Source: Barnesiella intestinihominis YIT 11860 (lineage in GTDB: Bacteria; Bacteroidota; Bacteroidia; Bacteroidales; Barnesiellaceae). Taken from it: DNA of 64,000 bases. The stretch is taken from the NCBI RefSeq assembly GCF_000296465.1, contig NZ_JH815205.1:636769-700768 (forward strand), written 5' to 3'. The position numbers were made by a program, and so were the translations under genes. This document shows positions 16,739 through 25,385 of the stretch, one piece after another. Each line of letters opens with the position of its first letter. Position 1 is the stretch's first letter. Under the pieces are notes generated by a model. That model saw nothing but the letters and a program-made list of their open reading frames with translations. It made no database searches and had not been told where the DNA came from.

Positions 16739-17275
16739 ATGAATATCCAACAAATCTTCGAAAAATACTATCAACCCGGAACGCCTCTTTATAACAGCGT
16801 ATGGTCCCATAGCAAACTGGTTGCCGAAAAAGCCCTGAAACTAGCCCAAGTCCACCCAGAATTAAATATCGATTCGGACTTTGTTTACGAAGCCGCCATG
16901 CTTCACGACATCGGCGTATACCTCACCCATGCTCCTTCGATTTACTGTACAGGAGAAGAGCCCTATATCCGTCACGGCATTATAGGAGCCGAACTTCTTC
17001 GAAATGAAGGATATCCCAAACACGCTCTCGTTTGTGAACGACACACAGGAACCGGACTGACGGTCGATGACATCATCTCCCAAAACCTCCCGCTTCCACA
17101 CCGTGACATGTGCCCTATAAGTCTCGAAGAAAAACTCGTTTGCTTCGCCGACAAGTTTTATTCGAAATCTACTCCCGACCAAGAAAAACCGTTCGATAAA
17201 GTTCGTAAAAGCGTTGCTAAATATGGCGATGCGTCTCTACACCGTTTCGACGAAATGGCCACTCTGTTTTTATAG
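16739..17275 (+). CDS. HD-domain phosphohydrolase
   Basis: A 178-residue cytosolic HD-superfamily protein. The histidine after NSVWSHSKLV, the HD pair in AAMLHDIGVYL (about residues 54-55) and later YIRHGIIGAELL and VCERHTGTGL supply the expected metal ligands. Such small HD proteins act on phosphate esters or nucleotides, but the substrate is unknown. I chose ATG at 16739 over an upstream GTG at 16730. It lies between the ilvE terminator and the lptD promoter. Confidence 0.85.
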   Translation: MNIQQIFEKYYQPGTPLYNSVWSHSKLVAEKALKLAQVHPELNIDSDFVYEAAMLHDIGVYLTHAPSIYCTGEEPYIRHGIIGAELLRNEGYPKHALVCERHTGTGLTVDDIISQNLPLPHRDMCPISLEEKLVCFADKFYSKSTPDQEKPFDKVRKSVAKYGDASLHRFDEMATLFL

Positions 17276-17367
17276 AAACCTATACAATCAATAAAAAGAA
17301 GATACTCTGAACATTGAATAAAATATATTAAATAAAGCCCAAACGCCGATAAGTCATGGAAAATGTG

Positions 17368-17375
17368 TATTTTTG
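17368..17375 (+). promoter_or_regulatory. -7 box upstream of lptD
   Basis: TATTTTTG, 26 bp before the lptD ATG, matches TAnnTTTG. Confidence 0.5.
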
Positions 17376-17401
17376 CGAGTTGATTACAGATTGACAGCCG
17401 G

Positions 17402-20179
17402 ATGCCAAAAGACAGCAAAAAATACGCTATACTTTTATCTCTTCTATGCTCCTCACTGTTTGTGTCGCTCATCGCACAAGACAGGCATCCGTCTTATAGC
17501 GAAGTGACTTCACTCGATTCCACCACGAGCAAAGATAGTGTTACTTTATTATCAAATAAACCGATAACACTTTTAGACAGTATTTCCAAAGATTCGTTAC
17601 AATCGGATTCGTTAGGAGTCGATTCGCTTGCCAATGATTCTGTCTCACCCAAGAAAAAGAAAGCCGGTTTGACATCGGTTGTCGATTACAAGGCCAACGA
17701 TTCTATCGTTTTCACCCACGGTAACGAGGTGTACATGTACGGAAAAGGGGTAGTACAGTTCGATGGCATGGAGCTCAATGCAGATCAAATCGAGATGAAC
17801 ATGGACAGTAGCTTAGTCTACGCCGTGGGTCGTCCCGACTCTGTGGGAGATATAGTGGGCCGTCCCGTTTTCAAGGATAAAAGCGGAGAGTACGAATCGG
17901 AAACCATGAATTATAATTTCAAGACAAAAAAGGGATATATTACCAATATTGTCACCCAACAAGGCGAAGGTTACTTGACAGGCGGACAAACCAAAAAAAT
18001 GGAGAATGACGAATTCTACATGAAAAGCGGACGTTACACGACATGCGACAATCACGATCACCCGCACTTTTATCTGCAATTAACCCAAGCGAAAGTCCGT
18101 CCCAAAAAGAATATCGTAACGGGGCCGGCGTATATGGTACTGGCCGATGTTCCTCTTCCACTCGCCATTCCGTTCGGCTTCTTCCCTTTCACCGAAAAAT
18201 ATTCATCGGGTATTATCGTTCCCACTTTCGGAGACGAACTGGCACGAGGATTTTATTTGCGTGACGGCGGTTATTATTTTGCCATCAACGATTACATAGA
18301 CCTTGCACTGACCGGTGAAATTTACACAAAAGGTTCATGGGGTATCAACGCCCGTTCGGCCTATATCAAACGATACAAATATTCCGGTAACTTCGATTTG
18401 AGTTTCATCACAACCATTACCGGAGATAAAGGATTGCCAGACTATTCAAAAATGAAGAACTTCAAAATAGCATGGACCCATACCCAAGACACTAAAAACA
18501 ACCCGAACATGTCGTTATCGGCAAGCGTTAATTTCACAACCAGCGGATATACCCGAAACGATTTGAACAGCTATTACAATTCCAACAGCTTTACCGAAAA
18601 CACCAAAAGTTCTACGGTAAACATGACCTACCGTATTCCTAACTCGTCATGGAGTTTTTCGGCAACCGCCAATATCACTCAACGTACGCAAGACTCGACA
18701 CTAAATGTTTCTTTTCCCAATTTAACCGTGTCAATGGGGCAAATTTACCCATTCAAACGGAAATCGGTCGTGGGCAATGAACGTTGGTATGAAAAAATAC
18801 AAATGTCGTATAGCGGTCGTTTCCAAAACTCGATTCTCACCAAGCAAGACCAGATACTTAAATCGAATCTGATTAAAGACTGGCGAAACGGTATGTATCA
18901 CAACATTCCCATATCGGCGACTTTCAATGTATTCAAATATCTCAACCTGACTGCCAGCTTCAACTTTACCGACCGTATGTACACCAACAAAGTTATGAGA
19001 GAATGGGATACACAGCAGTCAAAAATAGTTCAAGACACGACCTACGGATTTTACAACGTATTTAATTATTACGGTTCGTTAAGCGCAGATACCAAACTAT
19101 ACGGATTCTACAAACCGTGGAAAATATTCGGCGACAAAGTACAGGCCATACGACACATTTTCACTCCGTCTATATCGTTCAGCGCTGCCCCCGATTTCAG
19201 TTCTCCCCGATATGGTTTTTGGAAAACACTTTCCTACGTAAACGAGCGAGGAGAAACGGTGACCGAAAAATATTCTCCTTTCTCAAACGGAATATTCGGC
19301 ACAGTGTCACAAGGAAAACAGGGAACAGTATCGTTCTCGGTATCGAACAATTTGGAAATGAAAGTCAAATCGGACCGCGACTCGACAGGAGTTCGCAAAA
19401 TATCCCTAATCGAAAACCTATCGGCCAATATGAGTTATAATATGGCTGCCGACTCCATGAAATGGAGTAACCTGAACACCTCAATACTCATTAAACTAAC
19501 CAAAGGGTTTAATCTACAAATGAGTGCGACATGGGATACCTATACTTATCAATTGGACAGTTACGGAAACCCTGTACGAGTGAACAAACCCCGGTGGACC
19601 GTAGGCAAGGGATTAGGCCGTTTGTCCAGTACAGGAACATCTTTCTCCTATACCTTCAACAACGATACTTTTAAAAAGAAGGACAAGAAAAAAAACGACA
19701 ACAAACAGCCTCAACCACAACCCAATACACTGCCACCCGACCCGAATGAAGAGCCGGAAGACGATACAGCCTCGGAAGAATCGGACACACAATTCGGGGC
19801 CGACGGTTATGCGATTTGGGAGGTCCCGTGGAGTCTATCTATCAACTATTCGGTCAATTACGGATATGGGTCTTTCAACAAAAAGAAAATGGAATACAAC
19901 GGCCGGTTTACCCAAAACCTAAGTTTTTCGGGGAATATCAACTTTACGAAAAACTGGTCTTTTAACTTCTCGGCTAGCTATGATTTCGACGCCAAGAAAA
20001 TTGCCTATATGAACTGTAACATCACCCGAGACTTGCATTGCTGGTCGATGAGTGCCAGTTTCGTCCCTGTGGGACCTTACAAATCATACAATTTCCACAT
20101 TAGCGTGAAATCGTCTTTATTGCAAGACCTCAAATATGACAAACGAGGAAACTCTTACAGCCGACTCGACTGGTATTAA
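17402..20179 (+). CDS. lptD: LPS-assembly outer-membrane protein LptD
   Basis: A 925-residue outer-membrane protein that inserts lipopolysaccharide into the outer leaflet. It has a signal peptide (YAILLSLLCSSLFVSLIAQ), a Ser/Asp-rich linker, and an OstA/LptA-like jellyroll domain at roughly residues 95-190 (VYMYGKGVVQFDGMELNADQ). Next come the conserved segment YTTCDNHDHPHFYL and PLPLAIPFGFFPF, then a long C-terminal barrel. Around residues 755-805 a Lys-rich stretch followed by a Gln/Pro/Glu-rich insert probably forms an extracellular or periplasmic loop. The Bacteroidota form lacks the E. coli disulfide pattern. Confidence 0.9.
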   Translation: MPKDSKKYAILLSLLCSSLFVSLIAQDRHPSYSEVTSLDSTTSKDSVTLLSNKPITLLDSISKDSLQSDSLGVDSLANDSVSPKKKKAGLTSVVDYKANDSIVFTHGNEVYMYGKGVVQFDGMELNADQIEMNMDSSLVYAVGRPDSVGDIVGRPVFKDKSGEYESETMNYNFKTKKGYITNIVTQQGEGYLTGGQTKKMENDEFYMKSGRYTTCDNHDHPHFYLQLTQAKVRPKKNIVTGPAYMVLADVPLPLAIPFGFFPFTEKYSSGIIVPTFGDELARGFYLRDGGYYFAINDYIDLALTGEIYTKGSWGINARSAYIKRYKYSGNFDLSFITTITGDKGLPDYSKMKNFKIAWTHTQDTKNNPNMSLSASVNFTTSGYTRNDLNSYYNSNSFTENTKSSTVNMTYRIPNSSWSFSATANITQRTQDSTLNVSFPNLTVSMGQIYPFKRKSVVGNERWYEKIQMSYSGRFQNSILTKQDQILKSNLIKDWRNGMYHNIPISATFNVFKYLNLTASFNFTDRMYTNKVMREWDTQQSKIVQDTTYGFYNVFNYYGSLSADTKLYGFYKPWKIFGDKVQAIRHIFTPSISFSAAPDFSSPRYGFWKTLSYVNERGETVTEKYSPFSNGIFGTVSQGKQGTVSFSVSNNLEMKVKSDRDSTGVRKISLIENLSANMSYNMAADSMKWSNLNTSILIKLTKGFNLQMSATWDTYTYQLDSYGNPVRVNKPRWTVGKGLGRLSSTGTSFSYTFNNDTFKKKDKKKNDNKQPQPQPNTLPPDPNEEPEDDTASEESDTQFGADGYAIWEVPWSLSINYSVNYGYGSFNKKKMEYNGRFTQNLSFSGNINFTKNWSFNFSASYDFDAKKIAYMNCNITRDLHCWSMSASFVPVGPYKSYNFHISVKSSLLQDLKYDKRGNSYSRLDWY

Positions 20180-20243
20180 ACCCGGTCGCATTTGTCGCAA
20201 CCCGTAAAAACCAACACATTTATAAGCTATTTTACCAATAACC

Positions 20244-21689
20244 ATGCAAACCGACAACGATCTTATACTCGACCATTTGAACGACCCGATATTTCATCTC
20301 ATCGGTGAAGTCGCCGATGAGATGAATCGCCCGTGTTTCGTCATCGGAGGATATGTACGCGATATTTTTCTGGACCGACCGTCCAAAGACATCGACATCG
20401 TAACCTTAGGCAGCGGTATAGAACTCGCCGAGGCTGTAACGACCAAACTGGGGAAACGGGCCCACCTGTCGACATTTCGGAACTTCGGAACAGCACAAGT
20501 AAAATACAGTGACCAGAAAGAAAATATAGAGATAGAATTTGTCGGAGCTCGAAAAGAGTCATACAGCCATGACTCGCGTAAACCGATAGTCGAAGACGGA
20601 AGCCTGCAAGACGACCAGAACCGAAGAGACTTCACCATCAATGCTTTGGCTCTTTGCCTGAACAAAGAGCATTGGGGCATGCTCGTAGATCCATTCGACG
20701 GTATGAACGATCTGAAAAAGGGAATTATTCGCACCCCCCTCGATCCTGACATTACATTCAGCGACGACCCCTTACGCATGATGCGTGCTATCAGATTTGC
20801 CACTCAGCTAAATTTCCACATCGAGAAAGAGACATTCGCAGCCATCGAACGAAACCGAAAACGAATCGAAATCATTTCGAAAGAACGCATCATCGACGAA
20901 CTCGGCAAAATCATACGTTCGGATATTCCCTCTCGGGGATTTATTTTATTAGACGACTGTAAACTGCTGCCTATCATTTTTCCCGAAGTCGCCGCACTCA
21001 AAGGAACAGAAACAATCGAAGGACGAGGACATAAAGACAATTTTTATCATTCGCTCGCCGTCCTCGACAATGTGGCACTACGCAGCCGCAACGAATGGTT
21101 ACGTTGGGCTGCACTACTCCACGACATCGGGAAACCACGTACCAAACGCTATGATTCCCGCTTGGGTTGGACATTCCACAATCACAATTTCATAGGAGAA
21201 AAAATGATTCCCGGTATTTTCCGCAAAATGAAACTACCGCTCAATGAGAAGATGAAATACGTACAGAAACTCGTAGGATTGCACATGAGACCTATCGTCC
21301 TCGCCGAAGAGGTCGTTACCGACTCGGCCGTAAGAAGACTCTTGTTCGATGCCGGCGATGACATAGACGATTTGATGTTTCTTTGCGAATCGGATATTAC
21401 CTCCAAAAACAGAGAAAAGGTGAAACGATTCCGCGACAATTTCGAATTGGTGCGAACCAAACTGCGAGAAATAGAAGAAAAAGACAGCATACGCAATATG
21501 AAGCTCCCGATACGGGGAGAAGAAATCATGGAAACCTTCGGGTTACCGCCGTCCCGTCCCGTAGGTGAAATTTTATCGGCTATCAAAGAGGCCATACTCG
21601 ACGGAAAAATTCCCAATGAATATGAACCGGCACGACTTTTTATGCTGGAAACCGCTGCAACAATGAATTTATTTCCGACAAAGAAATAA
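20244..21689 (+). CDS. cca: CCA tRNA nucleotidyltransferase / poly(A)-polymerase family protein with HD domain
   Basis: A 481-residue class II nucleotidyltransferase. GGYVRDIFLDRPSKDIDIVT carries the GG and DxD metal-binding motifs. RRDFTINALAL and DDPLRMMRAIRFATQLNF are the RRD and (E/D)xxRxxRA family motifs for NTP binding. An HD domain follows (LLHDIGKPRTKR, then FHNHNFIGEKM). In organisms with one such gene it adds or repairs the tRNA 3'-CCA; the tRNA in this window does not encode CCA. It lies 64 bp after lptD with no terminator between, so co-transcription is possible. Confidence 0.88.
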   Translation: MQTDNDLILDHLNDPIFHLIGEVADEMNRPCFVIGGYVRDIFLDRPSKDIDIVTLGSGIELAEAVTTKLGKRAHLSTFRNFGTAQVKYSDQKENIEIEFVGARKESYSHDSRKPIVEDGSLQDDQNRRDFTINALALCLNKEHWGMLVDPFDGMNDLKKGIIRTPLDPDITFSDDPLRMMRAIRFATQLNFHIEKETFAAIERNRKRIEIISKERIIDELGKIIRSDIPSRGFILLDDCKLLPIIFPEVAALKGTETIEGRGHKDNFYHSLAVLDNVALRSRNEWLRWAALLHDIGKPRTKRYDSRLGWTFHNHNFIGEKMIPGIFRKMKLPLNEKMKYVQKLVGLHMRPIVLAEEVVTDSAVRRLLFDAGDDIDDLMFLCESDITSKNREKVKRFRDNFELVRTKLREIEEKDSIRNMKLPIRGEEIMETFGLPPSRPVGEILSAIKEAILDGKIPNEYEPARLFMLETAATMNLFPTKK

Positions 21690-21761
21690 TATCATATCAA
21701 TTTTGCCGCAACTACAACACCAATAGTATACAAACAGATAGATTTTTATCATTTTTATTGT

Positions 21762-21797
21762 AAAGTGAAAGTTTTTATAAGAAAATGCTTTCATTTT
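21762..21797. promoter_or_regulatory. Inverted repeat upstream of the gdhA promoter
   Basis: AAAGTGAAAG (21762-21771) and CTTTCATTTT (21788-21797) are complementary except for one base, with a 16-bp spacer. They end 13 bp before the gdhA -7 box. They could be a regulator site overlapping the -33 region; the binding protein is unknown. Confidence 0.35.
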
Positions 21798-21810
21798 ACG
21801 TATTTTGTAT

Positions 21811-21818
21811 TATCTTTG
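21811..21818 (+). promoter_or_regulatory. -7 box upstream of gdhA
   Basis: TATCTTTG, 68 bp before the gdhA ATG. Confidence 0.6.
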
Positions 21819-21886
21819 CAACGAAATCAAAGAGAAAGATTACATATTTATAGGGACTTTCCAAAACTCAAAAAACATACTTATCA

Positions 21887-23221
21887 ATGAAAACAACAGA
21901 AGTATTGAGCGAATTAAAACGCCGTTTCCCTAACGAACCGGAGTACCACCAAGCAGTGGAAGAAGTGTTATCGACTATCGAAGATGTGTATAACGAACAT
22001 CCCGAATTCGATCGTTACAACCTGATCGAACGGTTGTGCATTCCCGATAGAATGTTTTCATTTCGGGTAACTTGGGTCGATGACAAAGGTCAAGTCCATA
22101 CCAATATGGGATATCGTATCCAACACAATAACGCCATCGGTCCGTATAAAGGAGGCATCCGTTTTCACTCATCGGTCAATCCTTCGATCTTGAAATTCCT
22201 TGCTTTTGAACAAACCTTCAAAAATGCCTTGACTACTTTACCTATGGGCGGAGGAAAAGGCGGATCGGATTTCAACCCCAAAGGAAAATCGGACATGGAA
22301 ATCATGCGATTCTGCCAAGCATTCGTTACCGAACTTTGGCGGCATATAGGCCCAGATACCGACGTACCCGCCGGTGATATAGGTGTAGGCGGTCGGGAAG
22401 TAAGCTACATGTATGGTATGTATAAAAAGCTGGCCCGCGAAAATACCGGGACATTCACCGGAAAAGGTCTTGAATTCGGAGGCTCACTTATTCGCCCGGA
22501 AGCCACAGGATACGGAAATGTATATTTCCTACTCGAAATGCTTAAAACCAAAGGAATAGATATTAAAGGGAAAGTAGTCACCGTATCGGGGTCGGGAAAT
22601 GTCGCTCAATATACGGTGCAAAAACTTATCTCCCTCGGAGCCAAAGTTGTCACCATGTCCGATAGCGACGGTTATATCTACGATCCAGACGGAATCGATG
22701 AAAAGAAACTGGCTTACATCTTCGAACTGAAAAACCTCTATCGAGGACGCATTCGTGAATATGCCGAAGAATATGGCTGTAAATACGTAGAAGGAGGACG
22801 TCCGTGGGGAGAAAAATGCGACATAGCCATGCCTAGCGCAACACAGAACGAGCTAGATGGCGACGACGCCCGTACCCTGCTTGCCAACGGCTGTTTCGCC
22901 GTTTCGGAAGGTGCAAATATGCCTTCTACTCCCGAAGCTATCGAACAATTCCTCGCAGCCAAAATTTTATATGCTCCGGGTAAAGCCGCCAATGCAGGAG
23001 GTGTCTCGGTAAGCGGATTGGAAATGACACAAAACTCAATGAAAATAAGCTGGACAGCCGAAGAGGTAGACCAAAAACTGAAACAAATCATGCACGATAT
23101 TCATGAACAGTGTACCCGCTACGGTAAAGAAAGCGACTCTTATACCAATTATGTGAAAGGAGCCAATATCGCCGGCTTCATGAAAGTAGCCAAAGCGATG
23201 ATGGCACAAGGGATATTGTAA
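21887..23221 (+). CDS. gdhA: NADP-type glutamate dehydrogenase
   Basis: A 444-residue hexameric-type glutamate dehydrogenase that assimilates ammonia onto 2-oxoglutarate. Motifs: GPYKGGIRFH, LPMGGGKGGSDFNPKGKS with the catalytic lysine, VPAGDIGVGGREVSYMYG, and the Rossmann VTVSGSGNVAQYT for the dinucleotide. Length and motifs match the small NADP-dependent class rather than the long NAD enzymes. It is monocistronic, between its own promoter and a strong terminator. Confidence 0.96.
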   Translation: MKTTEVLSELKRRFPNEPEYHQAVEEVLSTIEDVYNEHPEFDRYNLIERLCIPDRMFSFRVTWVDDKGQVHTNMGYRIQHNNAIGPYKGGIRFHSSVNPSILKFLAFEQTFKNALTTLPMGGGKGGSDFNPKGKSDMEIMRFCQAFVTELWRHIGPDTDVPAGDIGVGGREVSYMYGMYKKLARENTGTFTGKGLEFGGSLIRPEATGYGNVYFLLEMLKTKGIDIKGKVVTVSGSGNVAQYTVQKLISLGAKVVTMSDSDGYIYDPDGIDEKKLAYIFELKNLYRGRIREYAEEYGCKYVEGGRPWGEKCDIAMPSATQNELDGDDARTLLANGCFAVSEGANMPSTPEAIEQFLAAKILYAPGKAANAGGVSVSGLEMTQNSMKISWTAEEVDQKLKQIMHDIHEQCTRYGKESDSYTNYVKGANIAGFMKVAKAMMAQGIL

Positions 23222-23246
23222 ACAAGTAGATTTGCCAACCGACATA

Positions 23247-23290
23247 AAACTGAGAGTGTGTTTTACGAACACACTCTCAGTTTTATTTTT
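23247..23290 (+). terminator. gdhA terminator
   Basis: ACTGAGAGTGTGTT pairs perfectly with AACACACTCTCAGT, loop TTACG, then TTTATTTTT. It begins 25 bp after the gdhA stop. Confidence 0.95.
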
Positions 23291-23427
23291 AATATCTTAC
23301 TTAAAATTATCCTCCGGCCTCTTTTCCCGTCATTATTCAAACATCAGAATCACCTAAGCATAATATTCCTCCTTATAAAAAGTTTCTATAAAAAATATTA
23401 TCTTCGCTATTCAAAACAAATCTAATT

Positions 23428-24327
23428 ATGGCAAAGCAGCCCTATATTCAATCGCCGCTTAATTATATTGGAGGAAAATATAAAATACTTCCTCAAATAT
23501 TACCACTATTCCCCAGTCGAATACGAACATTCGTCGACTTGTTTTGCGGAGGATGTAATGTAGGCATTAACGTTTCTGCCGATAGAACGATTTTCAATGA
23601 CAATATTTCGTATTTGATAGATTTGTACAGAAAATTTAATGACACTCCTGTACAAGAAACGATGGATTATATCGAGCAGAGAATATCGGAATTTCAGTTA
23701 TCGTTGACAAATGAAAATGGATATAGAGAATTGCGTAGGATATATAACGAACAGAAAAATCCATTGGATTTATTTGTCTTGACAGCTTATTCATTCAATC
23801 ATCAGATCCGATTTAATAACTCTCACGAATTTAACATTCCGTTCGGTCGGGAACGTAGCCATTTCAACTCTACTATGAAATCCAATTTATATACTTTTCT
23901 AGATAGATTGCATACGAAAGATTTTATTTTTTCATGTACCGATTTCGACAAATTCGATTTTTCCGAATTATCAGAGAACGACTTTGTCTATTGTGATCCT
24001 CCTTATCTCATAACGACAGGAACATATAATGATGGAAAGAGAGGCTTTACCGGTTGGAACGAAAAGCAGGAATGCAAACTATTGAAAATATTAGACATGT
24101 TACATGAACGGGGTATCTCTTTTGCTCTTTCGAATGTCCTTATTCATAGAGGACGGAGAAATACTACTTTGTTAGAATGGATAGAGCATAGAGGGTACAC
24201 AATTACTTATTTAAATAAAAATTATGCGAATTCCAACTATCAGATAATCGACCGTGAGAGCAAAAGCGAAGAAGTATTGATAACGAATTATCACCATGAA
24301 ATACAGCAAGGAGTTTTATTTGAATGA
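23428..24327 (+). CDS. D12-class DNA adenine-N6 methyltransferase (Dam-like), first modification subunit
   Basis: A 299-residue class-alpha (D12) adenine methylase. SPLNYIGGKYKILPQI is the N-terminal SAM-binding motif, VDLFCGGCNVG is motif I, and YCDPPYLITTGTYN contains the catalytic DPPY motif IV. The C-terminal NSNYQIIDRESKSEEVLITN matches Dam/DpnM-type endings. The next methylase gene overlaps its end (ATGA), and a nuclease-like gene follows, so it is taken as part of a restriction-modification operon. The DNA here is visibly more A+T-rich than flanking genes, suggesting acquisition by transfer. Confidence 0.92.
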   Translation: MAKQPYIQSPLNYIGGKYKILPQILPLFPSRIRTFVDLFCGGCNVGINVSADRTIFNDNISYLIDLYRKFNDTPVQETMDYIEQRISEFQLSLTNENGYRELRRIYNEQKNPLDLFVLTAYSFNHQIRFNNSHEFNIPFGRERSHFNSTMKSNLYTFLDRLHTKDFIFSCTDFDKFDFSELSENDFVYCDPPYLITTGTYNDGKRGFTGWNEKQECKLLKILDMLHERGISFALSNVLIHRGRRNTTLLEWIEHRGYTITYLNKNYANSNYQIIDRESKSEEVLITNYHHEIQQGVLFE

Positions 24328-25385
24328 GATATATAGGGAATAAGGAAAATGTAATACCTCGTATGTATGAAATATTGATACATAAAGGTATAGCGGGGAG
24401 GAGTTTATTTGATTTCTTTTCGGGAACAACCAGTGTATCTAAATTTTACAAACGATTGGGATATACAGTATCGTCTTCTGATTTTATGTATTTTTCATAT
24501 TGTTTGCAAAAAGCCTATATTGAAAATAATTCCACGCCGACATTCGAGCGACTACTACCTTTACCGATTGTCTCGCCTTTGAAATCATGTGCGAGCCCAC
24601 TTGATCGGGTTATTGCATACTTGAACGAATTAGAACCAGAGGAAGGTTTTATTTATAATAATTATACTCCCGAAGGAACTTCTCATTTATCTCAGCCGAG
24701 AATGTATTTCAGCAATGAAAATGGGAAAAAAATAGATACTATCCGCCAACAGATTGAACGATGGAAAAATGATAATTTGCTTTTGGGAAACGAGTACTAC
24801 ATTCTTCTCGCCAGTCTTATAGAAACAGTTTCATTTTATGCGAATGTCGCAGGTGTTTATGCGGCATTTCAAAAAAAATGGGACCCGAGAGCAATCAAAC
24901 CGTTCATATTGAGACCCATTGAAATTATTTCGAATAGACAGGAAAATAGAGCGTATCATGCCGATTCAATGAAAATTTTAAACCAAATAAACACAGATAT
25001 TTTATATTTAGATCCGCCTTATAACGAGCGTCAATATGCTCCGAATTACCATATACTAGAAACAATCGCCCGATATGATAACCCAGAAATTCGGGGAGTG
25101 ACCGGCATGCGAAACTATGATAGCCAAAAGTCTCGCTTCTGTAAAGCCTCTACTGCCTTAGAAGATTTGGATAAGGTGGCTCGGATTGCCACCTACGAAT
25201 ATCTCGTTTTGAGCTATAATTCAGAGGGCATTATGCCACAACACAATATTCTTGATGTATTGTCGCAATATGGCGAAGTGGAATTGGAACAATTTGAATA
25301 TCTGCGATTTAAAAGCAATAATAATGGATTATCTAAAACAAAGAAGCATATTTGGGAACAATTATACATTTTGAGAAGGCTATGA
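24324..25385 (+). CDS. Second D12-class DNA adenine methyltransferase (COG3392 type)
   Basis: A 353-residue class-alpha methylase distinct from the first. MRYIGNKENVIPRM is the N-terminal motif, LFDFFSGTTSVSKFY is motif I, and LYLDPPYNERQYAPNYH is motif IV with the extended form typical of COG3392 methylases, many from type IIS systems. The central region (about residues 70-190) is the variable target-recognition part. It overlaps the upstream methylase and the downstream nuclease-like gene by 4 bp each. Two different adenine methylases next to one nuclease imply an asymmetric recognition site with each strand modified separately. Confidence 0.9.
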   Translation: MRYIGNKENVIPRMYEILIHKGIAGRSLFDFFSGTTSVSKFYKRLGYTVSSSDFMYFSYCLQKAYIENNSTPTFERLLPLPIVSPLKSCASPLDRVIAYLNELEPEEGFIYNNYTPEGTSHLSQPRMYFSNENGKKIDTIRQQIERWKNDNLLLGNEYYILLASLIETVSFYANVAGVYAAFQKKWDPRAIKPFILRPIEIISNRQENRAYHADSMKILNQINTDILYLDPPYNERQYAPNYHILETIARYDNPEIRGVTGMRNYDSQKSRFCKASTALEDLDKVARIATYEYLVLSYNSEGIMPQHNILDVLSQYGEVELEQFEYLRFKSNNNGLSKTKKHIWEQLYILRRL

